A stretch of DNA of 64,000 nucleotides from Sebastes aleutianus (taxonomy: Eukaryota; Chordata; Actinopteri; Perciformes; Sebastidae): assembly GCA_916700875.1 (NCBI GenBank), contig CAKAKS010000001.1, positions 16,520,461-16,584,460 of the forward strand, read 5' to 3'. The notes below the pieces were generated by a model. It searched no databases. It had not been told where the DNA came from and saw nothing but the letters and a program-made list of their open reading frames with translations. Both the position numbers and the translations under genes were made by a program. Below are positions 1-11,454 of this stretch, piece after piece. How positions within the stretch are numbered: position 1 is the first letter of the stretch; each line of letters begins with the position of its first letter.

Positions 1-539
1 TAGTGTACTTCAGCTAAAAGCATCCATGAAACCTGGAAAACCCACGAAAGGATGCCAGGAATGTGTTCGGAGCAAATGAAAATGGATGTATGGGATATTA
101 TGGGTGTGTGTATGTGTGTGTCTGGCTTATTGGGGAGAGAAAAGAGGCATGGGAGATGGGGATTTGTGGTGAAGAAAGAAAGAAAGAGAAAGAGGGAGGG
201 ACAGAAGGACACATTCTCATTTTCCTCTTGCTCATCTGCGTAAAGGAAGGGGAGGTCCAGTTTGTGTCATAAACGAAAGGAACAAAGAGGAGAGAGACAG
301 TGAGGTTCAACCATCAAACATGCAACGAAGCAGATGAACTCAGGCCACAGCGAGTGAGTGAAAGACAGGGCCAGAGTGAAGGTTAAGACTACATTTCTCT
401 CATTAGAATCAGGAGTGAGCTACAGTTTCACTTCCCTGAAGGCACCTGTTGAGGCTGGACAGGAGTTTCACTCAGACTCAGGAGGACCCGTCCCGTCGTC
501 CGTCGTCCGTCGCTCTCTGACTTGCACTGACAAGCAGCC
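1..539 (+). other. 5' flank and probable 5' UTR of p2rx3
   Basis: No coding region is supported here; the short open frames lack splice context and family resemblance. A purine-rich stretch (about 170-205 and 240-300) precedes the start codon. The last 100 or so bases before the ATG at 540 are GC-richer and are probably 5' UTR. No TATA box or transcription start can be fixed from the sequence. Confidence 0.5.
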
Positions 540-3500
540 ATGGGCTCTGTGGTGGGGGGCTGCGTCACTGACTTCTTCACCTACGAGACCACCAAGTCTG
601 TGGTGGTCAAGAGCTGGTCGGTGGGCATCATCAACCGGATCGTACAGCTGCTCATCATCTCATATTTTGTTGGGTCAGTGATGTTTTTTTTTGCATGTTT
701 TGTGGATAATTGTGATTTATTTTGTATTATCTGTCTGATTTCTTTGTGAAACTGTGTAGTCAGTGGAAAGAGATTAAAGGCTCTGAGATTTCTCATGTTA
801 AAGAATCGGTTCATCCAAATTACAAAAATATATATTTTTTTAATCTAGCCATGCAGATAATTTTGGTTTATGTGGCCAGCTTTTGAGATATCCTCCGAAC
901 AGTTTTCCCTGGAACGACTTTCAGAGGAAATAGTTCCTGTGAAAACTGATTAGTAGCAGAAAAGTACAGAACCTGAGTAAATGTATTAAGTTACTTAAGT
1001 GCTGCACAAAATCTGGGATAAAAGAGAATTATCTTTAGTTGAGATGACAGGAAATACTGGGAGGTAAGGAACAAATGTCCCCAGCCCAAATCTAACTGGG
1101 TTTGTTGCGTTCAAATGATCTTGGACCAGTAGGCTACAGGAACCCCAAAATTTAAAATGTAAAAAATATTTTTTAAGTGACCTTTTTGCACTTGTTTGCA
1201 GTGCAATTATATTTATTATGAATACTTTTCTATCTCTATAGCACTGGGTTGATCACATTTACTTCTATAGTAGCTCCAGTTGGTGCCTTCCATGTGTTAT
1301 CATTACATTCAAGAGTTAAGCATGCAAATTAAAAAAGAGAAAAACAAAGAAAATAGGTAATTTTAAAGGTTGTTTAACAACACTTATTGCTGTTCAGAAA
1401 GCATTGCAAGATTTCATAAAGATTTTTTGTTCTACTCTCCGGATGAAATAAATAATCCATCCACTGCAAAATTAAAAAAAAGTGTTTTAACTATTTTCTA
1501 TTTTTTAACCCAAAGACGGTATAGCTGGAAATTACATATCCCCATGTGTGAACCAGAGTAATTTCTTTTACTATCACTTATATTTGTCTATATTGATGTT
1601 TTAATATTTTACTTGTGTTGTATTAAAAGAACGAGGATGTTTCATTTCCGTCTTCTTGATCAGGAATTACAGTAGAAACTTGAGAAACAGGAAACGAAAC
1701 TGAATATTGATTTCATCCAGATGATTAGAAGAGTTTTTCAGGTTTCTAGAAATACATTCAGAACAGCAGTAAGTGTTGTTAAACAAACTTCTGGGTTTTT
1801 TAAAGAGTGTTGGTTATATATTTTTTGGAAACTGGGATACTTAGCTCTGTGACTCGCATGTAATAGATGAGAGGCACGAAATGGGGCTACCAGTGAAAAT
1901 ATTGTGAGTTAGGGTTGAGTGCAATTTTGACCTGAAAGTTACTGTTTCACACAGGATTGATTTTTTTTTTTGTCTAGACTGATTATCTTCTGTCCTGCCA
2001 CCTAATGGCGAGCATAAAGTTTGCATAATACTGAACTAAAATAACAAAACGTTAACTGTAATTTTAGACTGGAGGTTAAATCAAAACTTCTCTTTCATTA
2101 AAACAACATTTTAAGGCTGAACTTGATATAAAGAGATAGTTAATTGTGTCCAGAAACGAGCCTCTTCATGTTCTCCACTTCTTTAACTGAACTCTTGACC
2201 TGCTGTTAAATCTTTTGTGTCTTGCAGCTGGGTCTTCATCCATGAGAAAGCTTATCAGGTGACCGACACCGGCATTGAGTCCTCTGTAATGACCAAAGTA
2301 AAAGGCATAGGTTCCCATAACGGCCAGGTGATGGATGTGGCCGACTATGTCTCCCCACAACAGGTGTGTGTGTGACCCTGAAAACACAAGCATAAGAGTT
2401 GATAATGCCTTTGTTGATCCAGAAACTGTGGTTATGTGTTTTATGATGAACAAGCTTTCTGTCCATTTTTCTATGTGCGGCACATTTTGACCGTTGTATA
2501 GCATTATATATAAAAAAAACAGCAAACCATAAATGGTCTGCTGTGTTTCAGGGTTCAGGTATCTTCTGCATCATGACCAAAATCATCATCACAGAAAATC
2601 AGTATCAAGATAAATGTAAAGAGGTGAGGACACATTGAAATCATGGTCACCAGTCAGCATTGTAACACTTTCTTTACGTTCATCACCAAATGTGTCTTTT
2701 CCCTGCATGATGATGTAAAGCCTACAGACTCAGGAACCTTTTTTTAAAGCCTTCTACAAAGGTTTGTCCTATTTTTTTTAATTTTTACAGTTAATGTTTT
2801 AACTTTTATACTTGTTTATTTTATTCTTCTATATTTATTGTATTTTTTTATTTTTTATTTTACTTACTTACTCTTACTTTTACTTACTTTAACTGCCTCC
2901 TTAGAGGAATACTTCACCCACAAAATGACCATTTGTATACCAATTAATCACAGCGTGTCGCCTTGAATTATTGAAGAAATCTTTGTTTTTCTTGTACGCC
3001 TCCACGGCGAACAAAAAATCAAAAAATGGAGAAAAGTGAATTGAAGTAAATGGGAACTGCGTTTAACAACAGTTAAACTATATCAAAACATCTGTTTACA
3101 AACTCTCACATCACTCGTGAAGTATAATCCAAGTCTCATTTATCTAGTCGTATGCTCACTACTTCCCAAACACATGCATCCTCACTAAAACCTTACTATT
3201 TAAAACACTTCTGCATAAAACAGTCTCACTCTTGCACAGGCGCGCTACTCGTCTGAGCGAGTCCGAAGTGTTTTAAAAAAGTAAGGTTTTAGTGGGGATG
3301 CATGTGTTTGGGAAGTACTGAGTCTACAACTGGATAAATAAGACTTAGATTATAATGCATGAGTTGTGTGAGAGTTTGTAAACGGATGTTTTGATATAGT
3401 TTTGCTGTTGTTGAATGCAGCCCCCATTTACTTCAATTCATCAAGACTTTTCTCAGTTTTTTTGAATCTTCGTTCACCGTGGAGGCATGTGAGAAAAACA

Positions 3501-6500
3501 AAGTTATCTTCAAGAACTCAAGGTAACACAGAGTGAGTGTTTGATATACAAATTATCGTTTTGTGGGTGGAGTATTCCTTTAAGTATTAAATCCAACAGT
3601 CAGAGCAATCATAGAAATAGTCCTTAGGAAGGCAGTGCAACAAAAACATGGTCACATATCTTCTAACTTACTTGCTTACTTCATTATTACCATGTGTTCT
3701 ATTGTTTAATAATAATGTTGTCAAAAAAAAAGCTCTACATCTACATTTACCGAACCAGTGAAAGAGTTTGTATGTTTGTGGACATTTTTAAGTTTCTGTG
3801 TGTGTTTCAGCATGGGGATCGTTTTGAATGTACCACAGATGAAGACTGCGAAAAGCATTTACGCAGCATCCTTTCCAACGGTGAGTCTTACTTCTGAAAG
3901 AGAAACGTCATTATCAAAGATGTTAAGATTTTACCTCAACATGTATAAGCAAACTATTCTAAAGTACTCTCAATGTCATGCTCCTTGAAACATAAAAAGA
4001 CTGCAGAACATTCAATCAGTTAAGCTGTATGATTTTAAAAATGTTGTTGTTTAATTCCCACTCATACTGTACGAGTAAATCGTCTGTGATGTAAAGCCAA
4101 AACTCACATTTTATATGCTTACACTATGTGGTCCGATGGTCAAGCCAACCTGATTGCTAACACTGTACGTGCAAAAAAGAAAAGGGGTGGCTCTGGCTCA
4201 TTGGGTAGAGCGTGTCGTCCTTTAATCACAAGGTTGGCTGTTCGATCCCCAGCTCCTACTGTCCGCATGTTGAAGTGTCCTTGACCGAGACACTGAACCC
4301 TAAGTGTCTCCCCCCGGGAGCTTCACAGCAGCTCACTGCTCCTAAAAAATGCTTAGGATGAGTTAAATGCAGAGGTTAAATGTCATGTATGTATATGACG
4401 ATTTTAAGTTTAAAAAAAAAATAAACCGGCCTGTCTGCCTCTACAGACTGTTCTGACTATTAACAATTGGCAATAAAGATTTGTTTGAAAGCTCCGAGGC
4501 AGGTAGAAGTTTGTTTGCTAGCGGAGGTCTGTAACGTTACACCAGTACGGTTCACAATAATGCTAAAAAGGCAACGTCTGCCAATGTTTCTCTCGTCCAT
4601 ATCGGTCATGATACTTCACCTCAATTTCTGGCCACATTTTCAAACCAAAAATTGTCTGATAAGTCATATGGATCATTGTTGATTCTGATGACCAATACAA
4701 GTTAGTTTGGCCAATCAGTGGTGGTGAAGGTGGGGTGACGTAAATGCAGAAAAAAGTGATGTGAAAGCAGAAAACAGAGAGTAAGAGCTAAGAACCAGAA
4801 GTAATCATCTTTCCAAGACTGATAACTCTTATGGCTGCTACTGTATTAATCCTAAACAGAGATAATTGTGTCTCCCTTAAAAGGTGCTATTGATAACATT
4901 GATAACAGTCAGCCACTAGATGTCACATTCTCCCTCCCCCATACCATTGCATTTACTTCACAACAAGTCGTTGCCAAGCACTAACCGTCAATCTCAGCCA
5001 TTTATCCGTTTTTTCCGCACTAACTGACAACCCAGAGACGCCACATGATACCAACGTTGTTTTACTATTGGCTCACAAGCCTTGTTAGAAGTGGGAACCG
5101 AAAGTAAGATGTCTTCCACAGAGATAAAAAAAAACATTAATTTTGGACCTGCCAAAATGTTTTAAATGATTAATCACAATCATAATAATCAAAATATTTT
5201 TTTTTCAGGAAAAGCCATACTTTAGCACCTTTCTAAAAAGTCTGTGGATGTATTATTTTTTTTAAAGTAATACTAAATAATAAGAATATATAAATTTGTC
5301 TACATAAAAATGTTATCAATAAGACCTTTAACTGTCCTCCTCCCTGTCTGTCTTACACACCAGGGGATATAACTGGTGTTTGCATTCCAGCCCCCAATGG
5401 CACGGGTCGGTGTGAGAGTAAAGGATGGTGTCCAGCCGAGGACGACACCGTTTATATGTAAGATTTACACACACACACACACACACATATGTTTGTGCAC
5501 CAGACGACACTTCCCCATTGAAAGCCTTGATTGTCATCCTCACGTTTCCTTCTCTATCAACATCCTGCCCAGCGAACCGATGCTAGCTGTCGAAGACTTC
5601 ACCATCTTCATCAAAAACAGTGTTCGTTTTCCACTCTTCGATGTAACCAGGTAGGTCACAAACAGACCATAAACTGGTACATGCTCCTTTTAAGAACCTT
5701 TCTAATCGTAAACATGAAATCATTTTCTCTCAGAGGGAACTTTCCCTCCACAATGAACTCCTCAGAGATCAAGAGCTGTACCTACCATCCGGAGACGCAC
5801 CCCTTCTGCCCCATCTTCCGTGTGGGGGACGTGCTGAACCACACCAGGCAGAACGTGACTCAACTGGCAAAAAAGGTCTTATCCATTCTGTCTCCTCCTT
5901 CCTCCTCTTTATCCTCAACACTTCCTTTACTCCTCATCCTCAAGGCTAAAATATTGCAACTGCACAGGAGTTTTCTTTCCCTATACCACTTTCTGGTGTG
6001 ATCTGATGCTGATTATTTCAAGCAGGCTAACTCTGAACGCTAGCGGTTACTCTCTTATTTACCACATACTTTACAGGTGTAGAACCTCAAGGTGCATCTC
6101 TCTTTTCCTCATCCTTCTCTTTCAGGGTGGAGAAATAGGAATAAACATAGAGTGGAAGTGTAACCTGGACCTGGACATTGAATACTGTGTACCCAAGTAC
6201 TCATTCACGCGACTGGACGCACCGTTTGAAAAGAACGCCGTCTCCAAAGGCTACAACTTCAGGTAGTGAGGCTGAATTTTTCCTCTTGATGTCGACTAAA
6301 GTTTTATTCCTTTTCATTCTTTGGTCACTTTTTTCTCTTTTCTTTGAATGCAGATTTGCCAAATATTTCAAGACAGAGAATGGGACTGAATTTCGGACGC
6401 TTCACAAAGCGTATGCAATCCGCTTTGATGTAATGGTCACTGGCAATGTGAGTTGTGGGAAATTTTGGCGACCTGTGTGTGTGTGTGTGTGTGTGTGCGT

Positions 6501-8414
6501 GAGTTCATGTGTGTGTGAGTGCATGTGTGTGTATGTATACATTTATAACACATTTTTAAACCTTGCTTTTGGAGACTGCACTCAACATTTATTGCAACAC
6601 TACTGAAAACTTGTTTAAATGTGTCCTTTAAAGTTATAGAGTATTATAATATAAATAGTTTCATACAGCAACATAAAACATGACTTGCTGCAAGCGTCCG
6701 TTTGGCAGCAAGTGGTTGCCATTGAAATCGTGGATAGTGTTGATAGCGTTACTATAATTTGCCAAGAAAATTAGCCTCTTTGAAGGAGTGTCTGCACCAG
6801 TGGGGAACTCCGGGTCTGAGAAGTGAAGCCAATGCAGAAGTGTCTTAAACTTGCATTCTTTCTAATAGCCAGCAGGAGGCGACTCCTCTGGTTGCAAAAA
6901 GAAGTCTGATTGTATAGAAGTCTATGAGAAAATGAGCCTACTTCTCACTTGATTTATTACCTCATTAAACATTGTAAACATGAGTTTATGGTCTCAATCT
7001 CTAGTTTCAAGTATTCTTCAATACAGCATGATGTTCATTTAGTAAATTATGATCCCATTTAGAGTCAAATAGACCATAAAGCAGGGGATGCTTTAGGGCG
7101 TGGCTACTTTGGGATTGACAGGTCGCTACCACGGCGTTGTCCGATCTGGGAGTTATCTGTTTTTTCGTCTTACAACTTTAACCCTTTCACAATGTTTTTA
7201 GTTCATGAAAGTTAATTATAACCTTTTTGGTCACCTAAAAATATCTTATTCAGCGTTCAGTTATACTTAGCTTCACCCTCTCGTGTCACTTCTGGTTGCA
7301 AAAAAGACCAAAATGGCGACGGCAAAAAGGTCGAGGCTTAAAAACGACAGTTCACAAACCAATGGGTGACATCACGGTGACTACATCCACTTCTTATATA
7401 TAGTCTATGGTCTGCACTCCAAATATGAAGCTGGAGCAAGCAGCCAGTTGGCTTAGCTTAGCACAAAGACTGGAAACTGGTTGAAGCAGGTAGCCTGTAC
7501 TTTTAGAACTTGTTTTTTGTTAGGAATAAATAATGAAAATGTAACGTGTTAATTAGGGAGCTTTAGAGGCTAGCTGTCTCCCCGTTTCCGGTCTTCAGGC
7601 TAAGATAAGATAACAAGTTGCTGGTGGTATCTTCATTTTTAGAGTGGTATCGATCTTCTCATCTAACTCTCAACAAGACAGCAAATAAGTGTAATATTTC
7701 CAAAGATTTCAAACCATTTAAAATCTGTAATGACTGTAAATGTTTATTATATCGATATCATCATCTTTAAGAACGTATGCGCTTTTCAGCGAGCAAGTTG
7801 TGCGGTTTTAAAAAGTGAAATACAAGTATCATTTAATTGAACTGAGAGCAGTCCTGTCTTGAACTGTTTGTACATTATATCAACTCAAGTGACTCTGTCT
7901 CTTCCAGGCAGGAAAGTTTGGCACAATCCCAACACTGATCAACTTGGTAGCTGCCTTCACCTCTGTTGGACTGGTAGGGATTTCTGATCTGATCTGATTC
8001 TGATAAAAATGCATTTTTCCTGTTGTTGCCAGCTTTGATTACACTTTTTTCTTAATCTGTGTCGGCAGGGTACGGTTCTCTGTGACATTATCTTACTGAA
8101 CTTCTTGAAAGGGAGACATCAGTACAAAGCCAAGAAGTTTGAAGAGGTAATGTTTTTATAATACAGCTGCATGCATTTTGTCTACCGATACGTACAGTAA
8201 ACTGTATAGACACTGATTCATTGAGTCCAGATGACCTTTCCTTGTAAGAGCTTCATTACACTCTCGTCTTGTTGTGTCCATCCAGGTGACGGAGGCTCAG
8301 ATAGAAGAATCCAGCGCTCAGAGCCCAGGCAGCCAGCTGTCGCTCAGACCAGGTATCAAGAGCTCCTACGACTCTGGAGCCATTTCCCTCTCTGCCTCTG
8401 ACCAACATATCTGA
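540..8414 (+). CDS. p2rx3: P2X purinoceptor 3 (ATP-gated cation channel)
   Basis: Exons 540-673, 2228-2363, 2552-2623, 3811-3880, 5364-5457, 5573-5650, 5734-5875, 6126-6262, 6354-6447, 7908-7973, 8069-8146 and 8286-8414 give 409 aa with all phases matching. P2X receptors are trimeric ATP-gated Na+/Ca2+ channels of the plasma membrane; P2X3 is the sensory-neuron type. Seen: N-terminal TYETTK segment (14-19), TM1 about 27-49, TM2 about 326-355 with the conserved Asp346, and the YKAKK trafficking-type motif at 360. ATP-site residues are K68, K70, T179, N286-F287-R288 and K306. The ectodomain holds ten canonical cysteines plus an extra one, Cys96. N-glycosylation sequons lie at N149, N203, N230, N235 and N297. 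The start has a strong Kozak context. N-terminus, TM2 and length (human 397 aa) point to P2X3 rather than other P2X subtypes. Which teleost copy (a or b) cannot be told. Confidence 0.95.
2903..3590. mobile_element. Foldback miniature transposon in p2rx3 intron 3
   Basis: The left arm (about 2903-3213) is the imperfect reverse complement of the right arm (about 3263-3590), separated by roughly 50 bp. Ends are GAGGAATACT and AGTATTCCTT, flanked by TA dinucleotides, as in Tc1/mariner-type insertions. No coding capacity. The two arms make almost the whole element one long hairpin. Confidence 0.75.
4182..4420 (+). mobile_element. tRNA-derived SINE in p2rx3 intron 4
   Basis: The head shows an A-box-like segment (about 4196-4212) and a B-box-like segment (GCTGTTCGATCCCC, 4237-4250). 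The body contains the teleost SINE-type phrase around 4269-4300, and the element ends near an A-rich tail. It is not a functional tRNA: the acceptor stem is not closed and the body continues past the B box. Confidence 0.75.
5466..5490. repeat. (AC)n microsatellite in p2rx3 intron 5
   Basis: Short pure CA run just after the exon 5 donor. Confidence 0.8.
6475..6540. repeat. (GT)n-rich microsatellite in p2rx3 intron 9
   Basis: Interrupted GT repeats begin about 25 bp after the exon 9 donor. Confidence 0.8.
7405..7715. repeat. Dispersed repeat, fullest of three copies (p2rx3 intron 9)
   Basis: The phrase TTAGCACAAAGACTGGAAAC and its surroundings recur in diverged form at 9965-10035 and 58670-58775. 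The end of this copy (7641-7710, beginning AGTGGTATCGATCTTCTCAT) recurs at 10787-10860. This is therefore an interspersed family. Its class is not recognised. Confidence 0.6.
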
Positions 8415-11400
8415 CTGACAACAACTATCTGAAGAAAAGGACTTTCCTCTTTTTTTCTCTTTCCCTTATTGCCGTATTACAATAGACTCATTATGCATTT
8501 TCTGGTTGTCAGGATCTTGCAGTCCATTTTAGTTTGGCAAGTTCATGGAAATGGGTAATGAAGGACAATGTTGCTGCCATCTTTGCAAATTCGCAAAACA
8601 ACAAGTGGGAGTCAGAAGAAAATAATTATGGCCTTTAGCTCAGAACAATAACTGTAGGCTCCTGGTTAGCAACTCTCAAGCAAAGGTCCCATGAGAAAGA
8701 TTTAAGATGAAACTCAAAGAATGGCCTCTCTCTTCACCATTTAGATAAAGCTTATTTAAAGCCAATAAACTCAGAGGGAAACATACAGTAGTAAACGTGT
8801 TATTTTATTGTAAGCAGTTTCATTTTACAAGACGTTTAACAGCTACAATAAACTGCAACCTCCTGTTTGTCAGCCAAAAAATATAATATATCCTCATTTC
8901 CTGTTAGCTTTGCTCGAACGAGCCAGAATTTTAAAAAACATGTTCGATACAACAACAATAAAAAACAGTGCTGAGAATAAACTATTTGCGTAACATTTTT
9001 TAAGGATTTCTCTTTCTTGTCGCGTTCACACACTCACCATCCTTCTTCTCTGTCCTGCACAAATAAAAGCACTGAAGAGTCTCTAAATGGTGTAAAGACA
9101 TGGTTAATAATGACGTGTGTGCGTGTTATGAGCGGGGGCTGCAGTGGGATATATGAGTGTGTGGTTTGAGGTTTACAAATGGGCAATTATTAGTCCACTT
9201 CTGGGCGACGACGCACAGTAGACGTTACTGTGCAGACTAATGGACTCATATTTATCCTTTTTTCCAATCCTAAATGACATTATGATTCTCTTTTTCTCTG
9301 TTTATTTCTCTGGTTTACTCCCACAATGTTCATCTTGAACATTTACCTAAGTCTCTTTCTTGCTCTCTCTTTCATACAACCATATTGTACTGTAACTCCC
9401 CACCCGCTCCCTCCTCTCTCTGTGCCCCCACTGGTTCGCTATAAACGGTGACCAGGGCACTAATAGATGAGCTAAAGAGCCTCTTAATGGCTCTGACAGT
9501 GATTTACGAGAGGAGATAGCTGTGAAGGGAGGCCGCAGAGGAACTGACAGCAGTTAGCCACAAGGTTTGATGTACTAATTTAATCACAAAAATCCATATA
9601 ATGCATATAATGGAAATGACAGAATATGATACACAGCGCCATAAAGTACTCTCTGAGTGTTGTCTCTGGTCGCTCTTTGAAGCAAAGCTGCAACTCGCCT
9701 GTGGAACACAATGAACAAATAGTTTACAGACTATTTGCACACGGTACAACATGAAAAAGCAGATAATGTCACTTCTACAGACGAAGAATTTATAAATATA
9801 TCTGGGATAATGAAGTAGCTGGAGGATGTTTTCTTTTTTAAATCTTTTTCATGTCTAGGGGACAATGTAGACAAAGACACACATTTCCCAGCACCCCAGT
9901 CCAGGATAACAAGATGGTAGGATGGTAACTTTAAGATAGAAGAGAAGACGGATACCACCCTCATGTCTGTATAGTAAATATGAAGCTACAGTTTAGCACA
10001 AAGAGACATCTGAACAGGGGGAAATAATGAAGCTAGTGAAGATTTACAGGGTATATGCAGATTAGCAGCCAGGAGAGACTCCAGATTAAGCATACACCCT
10101 CACGGTACGTGTCTACGGGATCCGTCCTTTCCACACTTCCCATTCATTGTCTATTGCTACGTTCCAAATCACATACTTTTTTTTCTTTTTACTTTTAGTA
10201 CATACTGCAGCTGCTCTTACAAAGTATGTACTGTTGCATGCTATATGCATTCAATTTGGACATACTACTTTATCATAACATTGCGCCTTGAACTTTGACC
10301 CTCTTGCTCATATATCTTCTGTGCAGAGGATTGTGCGTCAGAATAGCCCAATACGCATGCTGGCTTAAATATTGCAAAATGTGACCGAATGTACTTTCTG
10401 ATATTTTTGGCATACTGCATTTGACCAACTATATATTGGTACATACTAAATCTTTTTCTGGCATACTAAATAGTATGGTAGTATGGGTATTGGGACGCAC
10501 AGTATATAAGCATCCGTGAAATGCATTCTGGTAGCGTGGCGGCGTGATTCGAGAGACGGGGCGTCATGCTAGCCGCTCCTCATTTACATAAAGTTGAGAT
10601 CTAGGCTACTTTATGCAAACTAGAGGTGTACGGCGCGACTCGCCGCCTCTGGAAACTCCTGAGAAACTTTTAAAGTGCCTTGTGTCTAGTGGCAGCCCAT
10701 CAAGCGTCCAATGCTGGGAAACGAGGCGATCCCTCGTGTCCAAAAACGCCCCTGTGGACACGTACCATAACACAGACATGAGTGGTATCAATCTTCTCAT
10801 CTAGCTCACAGAAAGACACCAAGAAGGTGTATTATCCAAAATGTGGAACTATTCCTCTAATGTTAGTCTTGTAGCTCCACTGTCTCCCATGTTGCTCACA
10901 CACTGTAGCTATTATTGGCCCAGTCTGTAAAAACCTAAACGGAGGATACAGATCAGTGATGACTAATGTGAGCCCTGACGATGATAATAGTTTCTCTCTG
11001 ACTCCAGCAAGCAAATGGCTTCAAAATAGAAAAGGGTTTCAATGTTTCAAGTGCTGAACAGAGAGCAGCAGACTATCAGAAACCACCAATAGTCTCTCTT
11101 CTCCTCTGGGGTTAATTTCCCAGGAAGGCCGGACAGGGAGCCATTACCAAGAGACAGTCTGCTGCTGGGGAGGAGGAGGAGGAGGAGGATGACAACATCT
11201 CTGATAAAAGCTGGTGGGAGAATATTTACTCCAGTAACCAAACACTTGTGCAGCTGATGCGACACTGGCAGTGTTAATCCAGTCTAGATAGACAGACACA
11301 CTGGCCGTAGTTGCAAAGGCTTGAAATTCTCTCAACACTTGATCAATTATCATTTTGAGCGATGGTGTGGAGAGGGACGAGGAGCAATAAGACACCCAAA

Positions 11401-11454
11401 GGTGCTTTAAGTGTCCAGAAAGAACTCAAGTCTGTGAGACTAAATGCTCAGTCT
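8415..11454. other. Intergenic region between convergent p2rx3 and the tnks1bp1-like gene
   Basis: It holds the p2rx3 3' UTR, a fragment of the repeat seen in p2rx3 intron 9 (9965-10035), a dispersed element-like block at 10150-10500 rich in CATACT motifs, and another repeat fragment at 10787-10860. Open frames on both strands near 10606-10804 and 11047-11395 have no splice context or recognisable product. The 3' UTR of the tnks1bp1-like gene must lie just below 11455, but no clear signal was found. Confidence 0.5.
8764..8769 (+). promoter_or_regulatory. Probable p2rx3 polyadenylation signal
   Basis: AATAAA, 350 bp after the p2rx3 stop codon, is the first canonical signal downstream and gives a plausible 3' UTR length. 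Confidence 0.5.

Noticed and set aside
4182..4255. Possible tRNA gene from A and B boxes
   Set aside because: No closed acceptor stem or anticodon arm, and the sequence continues into a SINE body. The same applies to the copy near 62300.
10606..10804. Overlapping plus- and minus-strand frames between p2rx3 and the tnks1bp1-like gene
   Set aside because: Both strands open in the same short stretch, no splice signals or homology, and repeat-like surroundings.
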